The position numbers and the translations under genes were made by a program. Under the pieces are notes generated by a model. The model was not told the DNA's origin. It worked only from the letters and a program-made list of their open reading frames with translations, and did no database searches. DNA of 64,000 nt from Candidatus Saccharimonadota bacterium (GTDB lineage Bacteria > Patescibacteriota > Saccharimonadia > Saccharimonadales > Saccharimonadaceae): NCBI GenBank assembly GCA_905372275.1, contig CAJPON010000002.1, positions 49,674 through 113,673 of the forward strand. The letters are read 5' to 3'. Positions 40,908-49,629 of this stretch are shown here, one piece after another (position 1 is the first letter of the stretch; each line of letters opens with the position of its first letter).

Positions 40908-41258
40908 ATGTCATATTCACGAACTACACAATTTAATAGCCGGCGCCAAGGTAATTATGGGCGCAACCGCAATACAGTTGCTTTTGCATCGGCTATCAAA
41001 CTCGGCCCGATTTCTAATGCGATTATTATTGCACTTCTCTTGACGCTGCTAGGTCTGTTATACTTAACACAAGCGGGGAGTGTTTCGGGCTATGATTATG
41101 AGTCAAATGACGTTAGTAATAAAATTTCGACGTTGACCGAACAGAAGAGTGATCTGGCGGTTGAGAATGCTCGCCTGACAGCTCTGCAATCGGTTAAAGA
41201 CAGCAGTGTTGCTCAAAGGATGGCTACCCCGGCTGATACTCAGTATGTAAGCAAATAG
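40908..41258 (+). CDS. ftsL: FtsL/DivIC-like division protein
   Basis: 116 residues: basic cytoplasmic tail, one membrane helix (NAIIIALLLTLLGLLYLTQAG), then an extracytoplasmic coiled coil (NKISTLTEQKSDLAVENARLTALQSV). Topology and position between rsmH and ftsI match FtsL, which is poorly conserved in sequence. FtsL links FtsQ/B to the FtsWI synthase. ftsI follows 13 nt downstream. Confidence 0.78.
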   Translation: MSYSRTTQFNSRRQGNYGRNRNTVAFASAIKLGPISNAIIIALLLTLLGLLYLTQAGSVSGYDYESNDVSNKISTLTEQKSDLAVENARLTALQSVKDSSVAQRMATPADTQYVSK

Positions 41259-41271
41259 GAGTTTTAGAATC

Positions 41272-43029
41272 ATGAGTGTATCGCCAACTCGTTTTGTTCG
41301 ACGCTCGAGAGTTGGCTTTTTGTTTAGTATAGTGTTGGTCGTCTCGGTCATTTTTGTAGTGCAGCTTTTCGTGGTGCAGGTAGTGCGGCATGATTACTAT
41401 GTAACACAGGCTGATAATGAGCAGATTAAGAAGTTCACACTCAAAGCGCAGCGCGGCGAGATTTATGCTATGGACGGCAGCGACCCGAAGCCGCTGGTGA
41501 TGAACGAGACAGTCTATAAAGTTTGGGCTGATCCAACACAAGTATCTGATAAGCAGGCGGTGGTAGATACACTGAATAGCGTCGCTGGCGGCAACGTAGT
41601 TGATGGCTTTGCAAAGTTGATTGATAAAAAACCTAGCCGCTACCAAATTTTGACAAAGTATATTACGCGGACTCAGGCTGAGTTAATCAAGAAGAAAAAG
41701 CTAGCGGGTATTGGCTTCGAAGTTGGAACGCGCCGAGTTTATCCCGAAGGACGATTGGCCAGCCAGGTTTTGGGTTTTGTTAATCACGAGGGTAAAGGAG
41801 TATATGGCTTCGAGCAAGCTAATAACCAAACTCTGTCTGGGCGCGACGGTATGCTCAAAACGGTGACGGATGCTCGCGATGTACCGCTGACAATTGGCGA
41901 TAAGAATGTCCGCCAGCCGGCAGTAAATGGCCAGAGTATTGTTTTGACGATTGATCGTAATATCCAGACACAAGTCGAATCAGCGCTTGAGGCTGGTGCT
42001 AAGCGTAGTAAAGCCACCAGAGCAAGCGCTATTGTCATGGAGCCAAGTACTGGCAAAGTGCTGGCAATGGCTAATATGCCGACGTATGATCCGTCGAATA
42101 TCAATACTTCTGACGTGTCGGTCTTTAACAACGATACGATTTCACATCCGTACGAAGCGGGCTCTGATGTCAAGACTTTTACGGTAGCGACCGGAATCGA
42201 CAAAGGCGTTATCTCGCCGCAGAGTACTTACAACAATACTGGCAAAATCAAGGTTGAAGACATCACGATCAATAACGCTTCGAAAAACAGCTTCTTGAAC
42301 GGCGACATCACTATGCAGACAGCGCTGAACTGGTCGCTGAATACTGGTATGGTAACGATTGCGCAGCGGCTAGGAAATGGTTCTTATATTACTCGCGGCG
42401 CTCGCGATACGATTTATGATTACTTTTATAATCGTTTCCGGCTGGGGCAGCTGACTGGTATTGAGCTGGCGAATGAGGCGGGCGGCACAGTTATTTCGCC
42501 AGCACAGCAAGAAGGTAATGCCGTGCGTTATAGTAATATGGTGTTTGGCCAGGGTATGAATGTGACAATGCTGCAGGTGGCAAGTGGTTTTTGTTCGGTA
42601 GTTAATGGCGGCGTATATCACGCGCCAACGATTATTAACGGCACGATGGGTGATGGCGGCAAGTTCGCGGCTACGGCGGCGAAGACTAGCGCTCGTGCTA
42701 TCAGCGAAGCTTCGTCGCAGACAGTGCGCGAAATGGTGCATCAGGCTCATTATGCGACATATAAGCCGCATGACGACTCGGAACGCTGGCTAGTCGGCGG
42801 CAAGACCGGTACTTCGCAGGTGATTGTTAACGGCAAGTACGATGATAACGAGACGATTGGTACCTATCTGGGTTTTGGCGGCGAATACGGCAAAATTCCG
42901 CGTTACGTTATCATGGTAGAGATAGCGGCAGACGGCCGCGGTATGGGTGGCGGCTCGGATGCCAAGCCTATTTTCAACGAGATATCCAACTGGATGATAA
43001 AATACTTAAAATTAGCTCCGAGAGAGTAG
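41272..43029 (+). CDS. ftsI: Division-specific penicillin-binding protein (FtsI/PBP2-type transpeptidase)
   Basis: 585 residues. N-terminal anchor helix (VGFLFSIVLVVSVIFVVQLF), pedestal/dimerisation domain starting LKAQRGEIYAMDG, transpeptidase domain with SxxK in GSDVKTF (S is the acyl site, usual form GSTFK), SxN in WSLNTG, and KTG in GGKTGTSQ. Cross-links septal peptidoglycan. Ribosome-binding site AGGAGTTTTAG region upstream. Confidence 0.95.
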   Translation: MSVSPTRFVRRSRVGFLFSIVLVVSVIFVVQLFVVQVVRHDYYVTQADNEQIKKFTLKAQRGEIYAMDGSDPKPLVMNETVYKVWADPTQVSDKQAVVDTLNSVAGGNVVDGFAKLIDKKPSRYQILTKYITRTQAELIKKKKLAGIGFEVGTRRVYPEGRLASQVLGFVNHEGKGVYGFEQANNQTLSGRDGMLKTVTDARDVPLTIGDKNVRQPAVNGQSIVLTIDRNIQTQVESALEAGAKRSKATRASAIVMEPSTGKVLAMANMPTYDPSNINTSDVSVFNNDTISHPYEAGSDVKTFTVATGIDKGVISPQSTYNNTGKIKVEDITINNASKNSFLNGDITMQTALNWSLNTGMVTIAQRLGNGSYITRGARDTIYDYFYNRFRLGQLTGIELANEAGGTVISPAQQEGNAVRYSNMVFGQGMNVTMLQVASGFCSVVNGGVYHAPTIINGTMGDGGKFAATAAKTSARAISEASSQTVREMVHQAHYATYKPHDDSERWLVGGKTGTSQVIVNGKYDDNETIGTYLGFGGEYGKIPRYVIMVEIAADGRGMGGGSDAKPIFNEISNWMIKYLKLAPRE

Positions 43030-43038
43030 GGCAGGGAG

Positions 43039-43044
43039 TATAAT
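43039..43044 (+). promoter_or_regulatory. -10 box (leaderless) of mraY
   Basis: TATAAT ends 7 nt before ATG 43051, an internal promoter within the dcw cluster. Confidence 0.55.
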
Positions 43045-43050
43045 GGTAAT

Positions 43051-44085
43051 ATGTCGATTGTAACTTTTGGAAACGAATTGAACTCGGTTTTTCTAATGAG
43101 CTTGATGGCGTTTCTACTGGCAATGCTGCTAACGCCAGTATATACATATTTTGCTTACAAATATAAATTCTGGAAAACACAGCGTACGGCAGCGGTAACT
43201 GGCGAAAAACTCAAGATTTTTAACTTATTACATAAGAAGAAAATCGAGCGGCATATTCCGACCATGGCGGGAATAATTGCCGTAGTGGCGATTGTGGCGG
43301 TGACACTGGCCTTTAATCTGGATCGAGCGCAAACTTGGCTGCCATTGGCGGCTTTGGTTGGCGGCGCGGCGATTGGTTTGATTGATGATATTTTGAATGT
43401 TTTTGGCTCTAATCGCAAGGATGCTGGCTTGCGCAGCTGGGTGAAATTTGCCATGATTATCGGCGTCGGGCTGGTGCTGGGCTGGTTTTTCTTCTGTAAG
43501 CTCGGCTACTCGTCGGTGCATATCCCATACGTTGGCGATTGGCAAATGAGCGCGTGGATTGTCGGATTGTTTGTGTTTGCGGTGGTAGCGACGGGTAACG
43601 CGGTCAATATAAGCGACGGCCTGGACGGCTTGGCGGGCGGTTTGCTGGTAATGTCGTTTTCAGCATTTGGTGTGATTGCGCTACTGCAAGGCCACTTGAA
43701 ATTAGCGGCGTTCTGCTTCACGGTGGTCGGTGCGTTGCTGAGCTATCTGTGGTTCAACATCTTTCCAGCGCGGTTCTTTATGGGCGACGTTGGCAGCTTT
43801 GCTTTTGGGACGAGCTTGGGCGTGGTAGCGATGATGACCAACACGCTGTTTTTGCTGCCGATTATCGGCATATTGTTTGTGGTCGAGGCTGGGTCGAGCT
43901 TGTTGCAGATGACCAGCAAGAAATTATTCCATCGCAAGATATTCCTGTCGGCGCCGATTCATCATCATCTGGAGGCATCAGGCTGGCCAGAGGCTAAAGT
44001 GACGATGCGTTTTTGGGTGATTGCTGGCGTGGCGGCGTTTATGGGGATAGCGATGGCGATGACCGGGGGGCATATTGCTCCGTGA
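43051..44085 (+). CDS. mraY: Phospho-N-acetylmuramoyl-pentapeptide-transferase
   Basis: Makes lipid I from UDP-MurNAc-pentapeptide and undecaprenyl phosphate. 344 residues, ~10 membrane helices; signatures GLIDDILNVFGSNRKDAGLRSWVKF (Asp pair), GNAVNISDGLDGLAGG, FFMGDVGSFAFG and SAPIHHHLEASGW (HHH). Overlaps the ftsW start by 4 nt (GTGA). Confidence 0.96.
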   Translation: MSIVTFGNELNSVFLMSLMAFLLAMLLTPVYTYFAYKYKFWKTQRTAAVTGEKLKIFNLLHKKKIERHIPTMAGIIAVVAIVAVTLAFNLDRAQTWLPLAALVGGAAIGLIDDILNVFGSNRKDAGLRSWVKFAMIIGVGLVLGWFFFCKLGYSSVHIPYVGDWQMSAWIVGLFVFAVVATGNAVNISDGLDGLAGGLLVMSFSAFGVIALLQGHLKLAAFCFTVVGALLSYLWFNIFPARFFMGDVGSFAFGTSLGVVAMMTNTLFLLPIIGILFVVEAGSSLLQMTSKKLFHRKIFLSAPIHHHLEASGWPEAKVTMRFWVIAGVAAFMGIAMAMTGGHIAP

Positions 44086-45380
44086 TTGGCGCTCGGCATC
44101 GCGACAGGTATGCGCAATTTACCGACGGCAAAATCCAGCGTAAACACCGGCCTGATTATTGGTTGGTGTTATGTGCGGCGTTGTTGATGCTGCTAGGAAT
44201 GATAATTGTTTATTCGGTCGGGCCGCAGTATGCTAATTTGCAGAATAGTGCTTATGGCAGCGATTATTCTAGCACGTATTTCTTTTTCAAACAGCTTATG
44301 GGTATTAGCCTGGCAGTTAGTGGTTTTGTACTGTTGATATTGGTACCGTTTGATTATCTCAAGAAGTATATTTTTCAATTAATGATGATTGGAATTGGCT
44401 TATCGTTTTTGCTCTTTTTGATTGGAAATATTCTGCATATTGATGCAATAGCGCAAAATACGCTAGGCGCTTATCGCTGGTTTCACTTGGGGCCAGTTAA
44501 TTTTCAGCCGTCCGAGCTGCTAAAATTAGCAATGACTTTGTATATGGCGGTGTTTTTAGGTAAACGCTACCAAGAGGGTAAGATAAACGACTTGAAAGAA
44601 ACAGTCTACCCAGCAGCGGCGCTGGTCGGCTTTTTGTTATTTATTGTCGTAGTGTTGCAAAAAGATATGGGCTCGGGGGTGGCGATAGCAGCGGCTGCGG
44701 CGTCGATATTTATGGTGAGTACGATAAGAATGAAAACTCTGATGCAAATTGCACTAGTGGGCGTGCTGTTTTTGGGGCTCACGGCAGTAACGGCGCCGCA
44801 CCGGTTGGAACGGATTACGACGTTTTTCGGAGCGAGTAAATCAGCCTCGCAAGACGATAACGATTATCATATCAAAAACGCAATGATTGCTTTGGGGACA
44901 GGCGGGTTAACTGGCCGCGGTATTGGCAAGAGTATTCAATCGACAGGCTACTTGCCAGAGGCAATTAACGATTCGATTTTTGCTGTAATTGGCGAGATTT
45001 TTGGTTTTGCCGGGACGGTGTTGGTAGTAGTGCTGTTTGCAGCTTTGTTGCTGCGGGTTTTGCGAGTTGCTGAATACTCGCCAGATATGACCAGGCGATT
45101 GGTAGTGGCGGGTATTTTTGGCTGGTTATTTGCGCACTTTTTCATGAATATTGCATCAATGATTCATTTAGCGCCGTTAACAGGTATAACACTGCCGTTC
45201 TTGAGTGCTGGCGGCAGTAGTATGCTGTTTTCGGGTGCAGCTTTGGGGATTGTTTTCCAGTTATCGCGATATACTGCACATAAACCAATAGATATAGGAG
45301 GCCAAGATGCGGATATTAGCCGTAGGCGGCGGCTCGGGGGGTCACGTTACTCCAGTCGTCGCCGTGTTGCGAGAAGTTAA
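44082..45380 (+). CDS. ftsW: Peptidoglycan polymerase FtsW (SEDS family)
   Basis: 432 residues from GTG 44082, which overlaps the mraY stop (GTGA); the upstream in-frame ATG at 44013 lies deep in mraY and is unlikely. About 10 membrane helices; SEDS signatures include AYRWFHLGPVNFQPSELLKLAMTLYMA, VVLQKDMGSG, and GITLPFLSAGGSSM near the end. Works with FtsI. A basic C-terminal tail overlaps murG by 74 nt. Confidence 0.94.
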   Translation: MIGARHRDRYAQFTDGKIQRKHRPDYWLVLCAALLMLLGMIIVYSVGPQYANLQNSAYGSDYSSTYFFFKQLMGISLAVSGFVLLILVPFDYLKKYIFQLMMIGIGLSFLLFLIGNILHIDAIAQNTLGAYRWFHLGPVNFQPSELLKLAMTLYMAVFLGKRYQEGKINDLKETVYPAAALVGFLLFIVVVLQKDMGSGVAIAAAAASIFMVSTIRMKTLMQIALVGVLFLGLTAVTAPHRLERITTFFGASKSASQDDNDYHIKNAMIALGTGGLTGRGIGKSIQSTGYLPEAINDSIFAVIGEIFGFAGTVLVVVLFAALLLRVLRVAEYSPDMTRRLVVAGIFGWLFAHFFMNIASMIHLAPLTGITLPFLSAGGSSMLFSGAALGIVFQLSRYTAHKPIDIGGQDADISRRRRLGGSRYSSRRRVARS

Positions 45381-46494
45381 AAAACAGCAGCCAGATGCGG
45401 AATTGCGGTTTTGGGTTGACCGCAAATTTAGCAAACAAGCGCGCAATGTTATGGTTAGTTTTGATAGCTCGGTGCGCGTAGATGTCATTGCTAGCGGCAA
45501 ATTGCGCCGCTATCATAATCTTAGCGTTGTGCGTCAGCTGTTACGCTTACGGACGATTGTGTGGCCAAATTTTGTTGATGCGCTGAAAGTATGCGTGGGT
45601 TTTGTTCAGAGCCTAGTGAAGCTGATTGCCTGGCGTCCAGACGTGATATTCACGAAAGGAGGCTACGTTTGCATGCCGGTCGGCTTGGCGGCACATGTGC
45701 TGCGCATTCCGCTGGTAATTCACGACTCAGACGCTCATCCAGGGTTAACTAATCGCGTATTGGCACGTTGGGCTGATCGCATTGGCACTGGCGCTCCGCT
45801 AGAGTATTATCCGTACCCCAAGGCGATTAGCCGTTACGTCGGCGTACCGATCCGCGAAGGATTCAAACCGTACAGCGAGCAGCAGCGCCGCGTAGTTAAG
45901 GAAAAACTAGGATTTCCAAGTAACAGGCCGTTAGTGCTGGTTACTGGTGGCGGTTTGGGTGCGGAACGGTTGAATAATGCTGTGGCAGATACTATTAGCG
46001 AACTTACACAGTTCACTAGCGTAATTTTAATAACTGGTACTGGCCAGTATGCCGAGATTCGGCGGCGATTGCCAGAGGATACAGATCAAGTTAAAGTTTA
46101 CGATTTCGTTAGCGACGGTATGATTGATATGCTTGGTGCGGCTGATGTTGTGGTAGCACGAGCTGGTGCGACTACAATTCTCGAGTTGGCAGCGCTGGCC
46201 AAGCCAACGATTCTGGTGCCGAACGGCTTTTTGACTGGCGGTCATCAAATTAAAAATGCTAAGGTGTATGAAGATAAAGGCGCTGTCAAAGTTATCGATG
46301 AAATGCAAATGGAAAAAACGCCGCAGCTACTCGTCGACGAGATAAAAAACGTTATTGACGATCCCGCAGAAGCACGACGAATGGGGCAGGCTTTTCTGTC
46401 GTTTGCGCATCCTGGTGCTGCTAAAGATATGGCTGATATGATTCTAGATGCTGCTAATAGCCGCCGAACAAACCCTGATAGCGCTGCAAAATGA
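45307..46494 (+). CDS. murG: UDP-GlcNAc--lipid I N-acetylglucosaminyltransferase
   Basis: Converts lipid I to lipid II on the cytoplasmic membrane face. 395 residues, GT-B fold: GGGSGGHVTPVVAVLREV near the N-terminus, FTKGGYVCMPVGLAAHVLRIPLVIHDSDAHPGLTNR, VTGGGLGAERLN, and VVARAGATTILELAALAKPTILVPN. ATG 45307 is well supported by ATAGGAGG upstream although it lies 74 nt inside ftsW. Confidence 0.95.
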   Translation: MRILAVGGGSGGHVTPVVAVLREVKKQQPDAELRFWVDRKFSKQARNVMVSFDSSVRVDVIASGKLRRYHNLSVVRQLLRLRTIVWPNFVDALKVCVGFVQSLVKLIAWRPDVIFTKGGYVCMPVGLAAHVLRIPLVIHDSDAHPGLTNRVLARWADRIGTGAPLEYYPYPKAISRYVGVPIREGFKPYSEQQRRVVKEKLGFPSNRPLVLVTGGGLGAERLNNAVADTISELTQFTSVILITGTGQYAEIRRRLPEDTDQVKVYDFVSDGMIDMLGAADVVVARAGATTILELAALAKPTILVPNGFLTGGHQIKNAKVYEDKGAVKVIDEMQMEKTPQLLVDEIKNVIDDPAEARRMGQAFLSFAHPGAAKDMADMILDAANSRRTNPDSAAK

Positions 46495-46500
46495 TATAAT
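46495..46500 (+). promoter_or_regulatory. -10 box of ftsQ-like gene
   Basis: TATAAT directly after the murG stop; predicted leader of ~6 nt to ATG 46514. Confidence 0.5.
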
Positions 46501-46513
46501 TAATACCACAAGC

Positions 46514-47464
46514 ATGTTTGGTATGAGATCGAAAAAATCTAAATCACGCCGCGCCGCACAGCCTGTGCGGCGCCGTGCTGTGGTTGATGATAGCTCGCCT
46601 AGCGCGGGAACACTATTTCGGCGTAATCGTACCTTGACTGGTAGCCTCATTTCCTCGGTGCCTAGTCTTAATGAACAATCGGCTAGCTTGCAATCACCGC
46701 GCGTGCAGGCGCACAACCTGAAGCGCAAACGCCGCTCTATCCGATTAGCGTTGATTAGCGCATTAGTGCTAATTGCTGGTTTGGGGTGGCTGCTTACTCA
46801 GATTATTGTCGAGCCGAAAGTGCAAATTGTCGGCACTAGTAACGATTCAGAAGTACAAACTGCCGCCCGCGATTATGCAGCAGCAATTCAAGATTACCTC
46901 TCTGCTAATCCCCTCGAGCGGCTGGCTGTAAATATCAATGCTAATAATCTTAGCCGAGCCATTCAAAGTAGATACCAAGAGGTGTCTAGCGTGTCGCCGC
47001 CAGCTAAAGGTGCTATCTGGTCGGCCGATTTTTCGGTTAATTTGCGCTCGCCAGTGGTTTATTGGCAGTCTGGTAACATGAAAGCTTATGTTGATAGCAC
47101 AGGTGTAGTATTTGAACGTAATATCCTTGGCACGTCAGTTATCGCCGTCGAGGATCAAACTGGAATTCGTGCAAGCGTTGGCAATTCAGTAATTAGCGGC
47201 CGTTTCCTGCAGTTTATCGGTAAGGTTGTGGGATATTTCAAAGAAAACGATCTTACTGTTAATAAGATGATTCTGCCATCTAGTACTACTCGCCAGGTGC
47301 TAGTTAGTCTCGACGGGGTGGGGTATTCGATTAAAATGACAGTTGACCGCCCAGCGGCTGGCCAAGTCGAAGACGCGGTGCGTGCCATCCGCTATTTAAC
47401 GAACAGAGGAATAACTGCAGAGTATATTGATGTGCGGGTGAGTAGGCGGGCTTTTTATAAATGA
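46514..47464 (+). CDS. ftsQ: FtsQ/DivIB-like division protein
   Basis: 316 residues: a long basic cytoplasmic tail (KKSKSRRAAQPVRRRAV), one membrane helix (LALISALVLIAGLGWLLTQII), then an extracytoplasmic region beginning with a POTRA-like segment (VQIVGTSND...) and a beta domain with YVDSTGVVFERN, the FtsQ-typical D-x-x-G-V/F-x turn. Position after murG is canonical. ATG 46523 is an alternative start. Confidence 0.8.
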   Translation: MFGMRSKKSKSRRAAQPVRRRAVVDDSSPSAGTLFRRNRTLTGSLISSVPSLNEQSASLQSPRVQAHNLKRKRRSIRLALISALVLIAGLGWLLTQIIVEPKVQIVGTSNDSEVQTAARDYAAAIQDYLSANPLERLAVNINANNLSRAIQSRYQEVSSVSPPAKGAIWSADFSVNLRSPVVYWQSGNMKAYVDSTGVVFERNILGTSVIAVEDQTGIRASVGNSVISGRFLQFIGKVVGYFKENDLTVNKMILPSSTTRQVLVSLDGVGYSIKMTVDRPAAGQVEDAVRAIRYLTNRGITAEYIDVRVSRRAFYK

Positions 47465-47478
47465 GGAAGAGACTTTAG

Positions 47479-47520
47479 GTAGAAGGTTACCCCTGCACTG
47501 GTGGGTCATGTTCTACTTTT
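47479..47520 (+). terminator. Terminator of the dcw cluster
   Basis: GTAGAA (47479-47484) pairs with TTCTAC (47511-47516), with inner ACCC/GGGT pairing, followed by TTTTGTTCT. Confidence 0.6.
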
Positions 47521-48462
47521 GTTCTATTAAACAGCTAAATAGGCTAGGTGAAAAACTATATTAAAATATTGAAAATGTAAAAAGTCAAATAAAGCAGGCG
47601 AGGCGGGAAAGTAGTGGGGGACAATATTTTTGAAAAAATGCAAATTTATTCTCATAGCGCTGAGATTTTTTCTGTGGATAACTTAAGTCTATAAACATGT
47701 GCTAATTACTACAATTTAAATTTCGAGTTTGTTTTCGAGTGCGTGGACTTATATCTATAGAGCTGCTGGTTGGCGGTATTTTTTATATAGCGAATAAAAT
47801 GTAAAAGTAAAAGATAACTCTAGTAGCGCGACAAAGCTCCCCATTTATAGACCAAGATTAATAAGCTGCGGCTTATATCAAAGTAAAACCGTTATTTGCG
47901 AACGTATGATTAATCATCCTGACAACATAGATTATAAGACGTAAAACGGACATTGTGCGACGTTAGGTCTATGTGTAAAACATGAATGAGAATTGCGTCC
48001 CTTTTGTTACTGTTTGGTTGATTTCAAAGGTTTATTGCCTCACGACTTTTAGTTATTTTATGTTTGCCCCGCCTTTTATGTACGTATGAGATTTTGTCTT
48101 TGTGCACGTATTTGTTTGTATTTTGTCGTCTTCATATTAGTCTTTCTCAAGATTATTTTATTAGATTTTACTATGTATATATTTATTGTAACTACTTACA
48201 TCTACAAAAATCCAAACCTTTTGTATTTGAGCTTTCTGAGCAAATCATTAAAATGTTCTATATTTGTTCTAAACCTGTTGATTGTTGAATCAAATACAGG
48301 TATAGGTAGGGGTAGCCCCTGTTGGATGACGATCGTAATTTATTCAGTAATAACTATCCATCCCTCATCGCTATCTTTGGATTTAATATAGCTTCAGGAT
48401 GCTAATCAAAGTAATCAGAATCCATTTGCCAGACGTGGTTGTAGGTATCGAGTTAATTTGGC
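47521..48462. other. AT-rich stretch without recognisable genes
   Basis: About 0.9 kb of AT-rich sequence with scattered short frames of low-complexity, Phe/Tyr/Ile-rich content that do not look like proteins. One perfect DnaA-box 9-mer (TGTGGATAA, complement TTATCCACA) lies at 47673-47681. No tRNA, rRNA or known ncRNA seen. Confidence 0.5.
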
Positions 48463-48675
48463 TTGGCTTTAAGGCGTGTGGCAACGAGATATCTCGTATC
48501 GTCTGTCATCTCTATGTCTACCATGATGAACTCTATTACTCATCTTTTTAAAAGACTATCTAAAGATAAAACCAATAACCGAGCCATGAGACCACTCGGC
48601 TATCTATCTCCTAAACAATACCTAGAACAATGCAAAACGAGCCATACAGAAGAATTATTCTCAGATGTTTGTTAA
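48463..48675 (+). pseudogene. Transposase remnant (IS481/IS3-like C-terminus)
   Basis: The frame reads VATRYLVSSVIS and later TNNRAMRPLGYLSPKQYLEQC. The two pieces resemble the DDxTRYL catalytic region and the RPHxxLGYLTPxEYL end of IS481/IS3-type DDE transposases, with the intervening ~100 residues deleted. No intact catalytic triad and no inverted repeats were found. It ends about 25 bp before the degenerate first CRISPR repeat. Confidence 0.45.
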
Positions 48676-48702
48676 ACTTACAAAGAATGCTTTGCTTATT
48701 CT

Positions 48703-49589
48703 GTATAGAACAATTTAGATATTGGTATAATTGTAGCAGCATTGCCAAAAACAGGCACGAAGTTATAGTTCCCTAACAATTTAGATATTGGTATAATGCA
48801 AACGTCGGAAAGCGATGGAGAGGGCGAGTTATAGTTCCCTAACAATTTAGATATTGGTATAATACCATCCGACAGCCGCTCCCCATACGCCCGGTTATAG
48901 TTCCCTAACAATTTAGATATTGGTATAATCGAGTTGTTTATTACTTTTACTTTCAGTCAGTTATAGTTCCCTAACAATTTAGATATTGGTATAATTGACG
49001 GAGCTGACCAGCGGATAAATCCTGGGTTATAGTTCCCTAACAATTTAGATATTGGTATAATCGTGGGGAGAGAAACGATTGACTGATTCAAGTTATAGTT
49101 CCCTAACAATTTAGATATTGGTATAATCGATGGCGCTGACCAGCGGATAAATCCTGGGTTATAGTTCCCTAACAATTTAGATATTGGTATAATTGACCTT
49201 GGTGTATTGCGAGACCCTAAGGCGTTATAGTTCCCTAACAATTTAGATATTGGTATAATTTCATCGCTCCGTTCTCGGCCTCACCAAAAGTTATAGTTCC
49301 CTAACAATTTAGATATTGGTATAATAGGGCTACGAAGCCGAACGCCAGGAGGCGGGTTATAGTTCCCTAACAATTTAGATATTGGTATAATCACGCTGCC
49401 GATTGATAAGCTCATTGATCGGTTATAGTTCCCTAACAATTTAGATATTGGTATAATGTTGAAGATATTTTTTGGCGAAGCCAATTCGTTATAGTTCCCT
49501 AACAATTTAGATATTGGTATAATAAACGCCCAGAGAATCCTGCGGCAGATTTGGTTATAGTTCCCTAACAATTTAGATATTGGTATAAT
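48703..49589 (+). CRISPR. Type II-C CRISPR array, 13 perfect repeats plus one degenerate
   Basis: Perfect 36-nt repeats start at 48762 and every 66 nt to 49554; the sequence runs GTTATAGTTCCCTAACAATT then TAGATATTGGTATAAT. The first unit (48703-48731) keeps only the last 23 nt intact. 13 spacers are all exactly 30 nt. Each repeat ends in TGGTATAAT, an extended -10 promoter, as in Neisseria-type II-C arrays, so crRNAs are likely made one by one on the + strand towards cas2. Spacers 5 (48996-49025) and 7 (49128-49157) differ at only three bases. No spacer matches elsewhere in the window by eye. Confidence 0.98.
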
Positions 49590-49597
49590 ACTTCCTT

Positions 49598-49625
49598 AAA
49601 TTCCCCTCTGTTATGAGGGGAATTT
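49598..49625. terminator. Terminator between CRISPR array and cas2
   Basis: AAATTCCCCTC (49598-49608) and GAGGGGAATTT (49615-49625), loop TGTTAT, T-run on + side. Ends array transcripts and probably the cas operon from the other side. Confidence 0.85.
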
Positions 49626-49629
49626 TTGG

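Noticed and set aside
48064..48391. Short hydrophobic frames in the AT-rich region
   Set aside because: Phe/Tyr/Leu-rich products typical of AT-rich noise, overlapping each other in two frames, no start signals.
47521..48460. Possible chromosomal origin
   Set aside because: Only one DnaA box, no dnaA or gidA/parAB neighbours, no visible box cluster.
48696..49571. Long - strand reading frames across the CRISPR array with repeated IIPISKLLGNYN
   Set aside because: They are the 36-nt repeat (divisible by 3) plus 30-nt spacers read as codons; the 66-nt period keeps the frame open by arithmetic, not selection.
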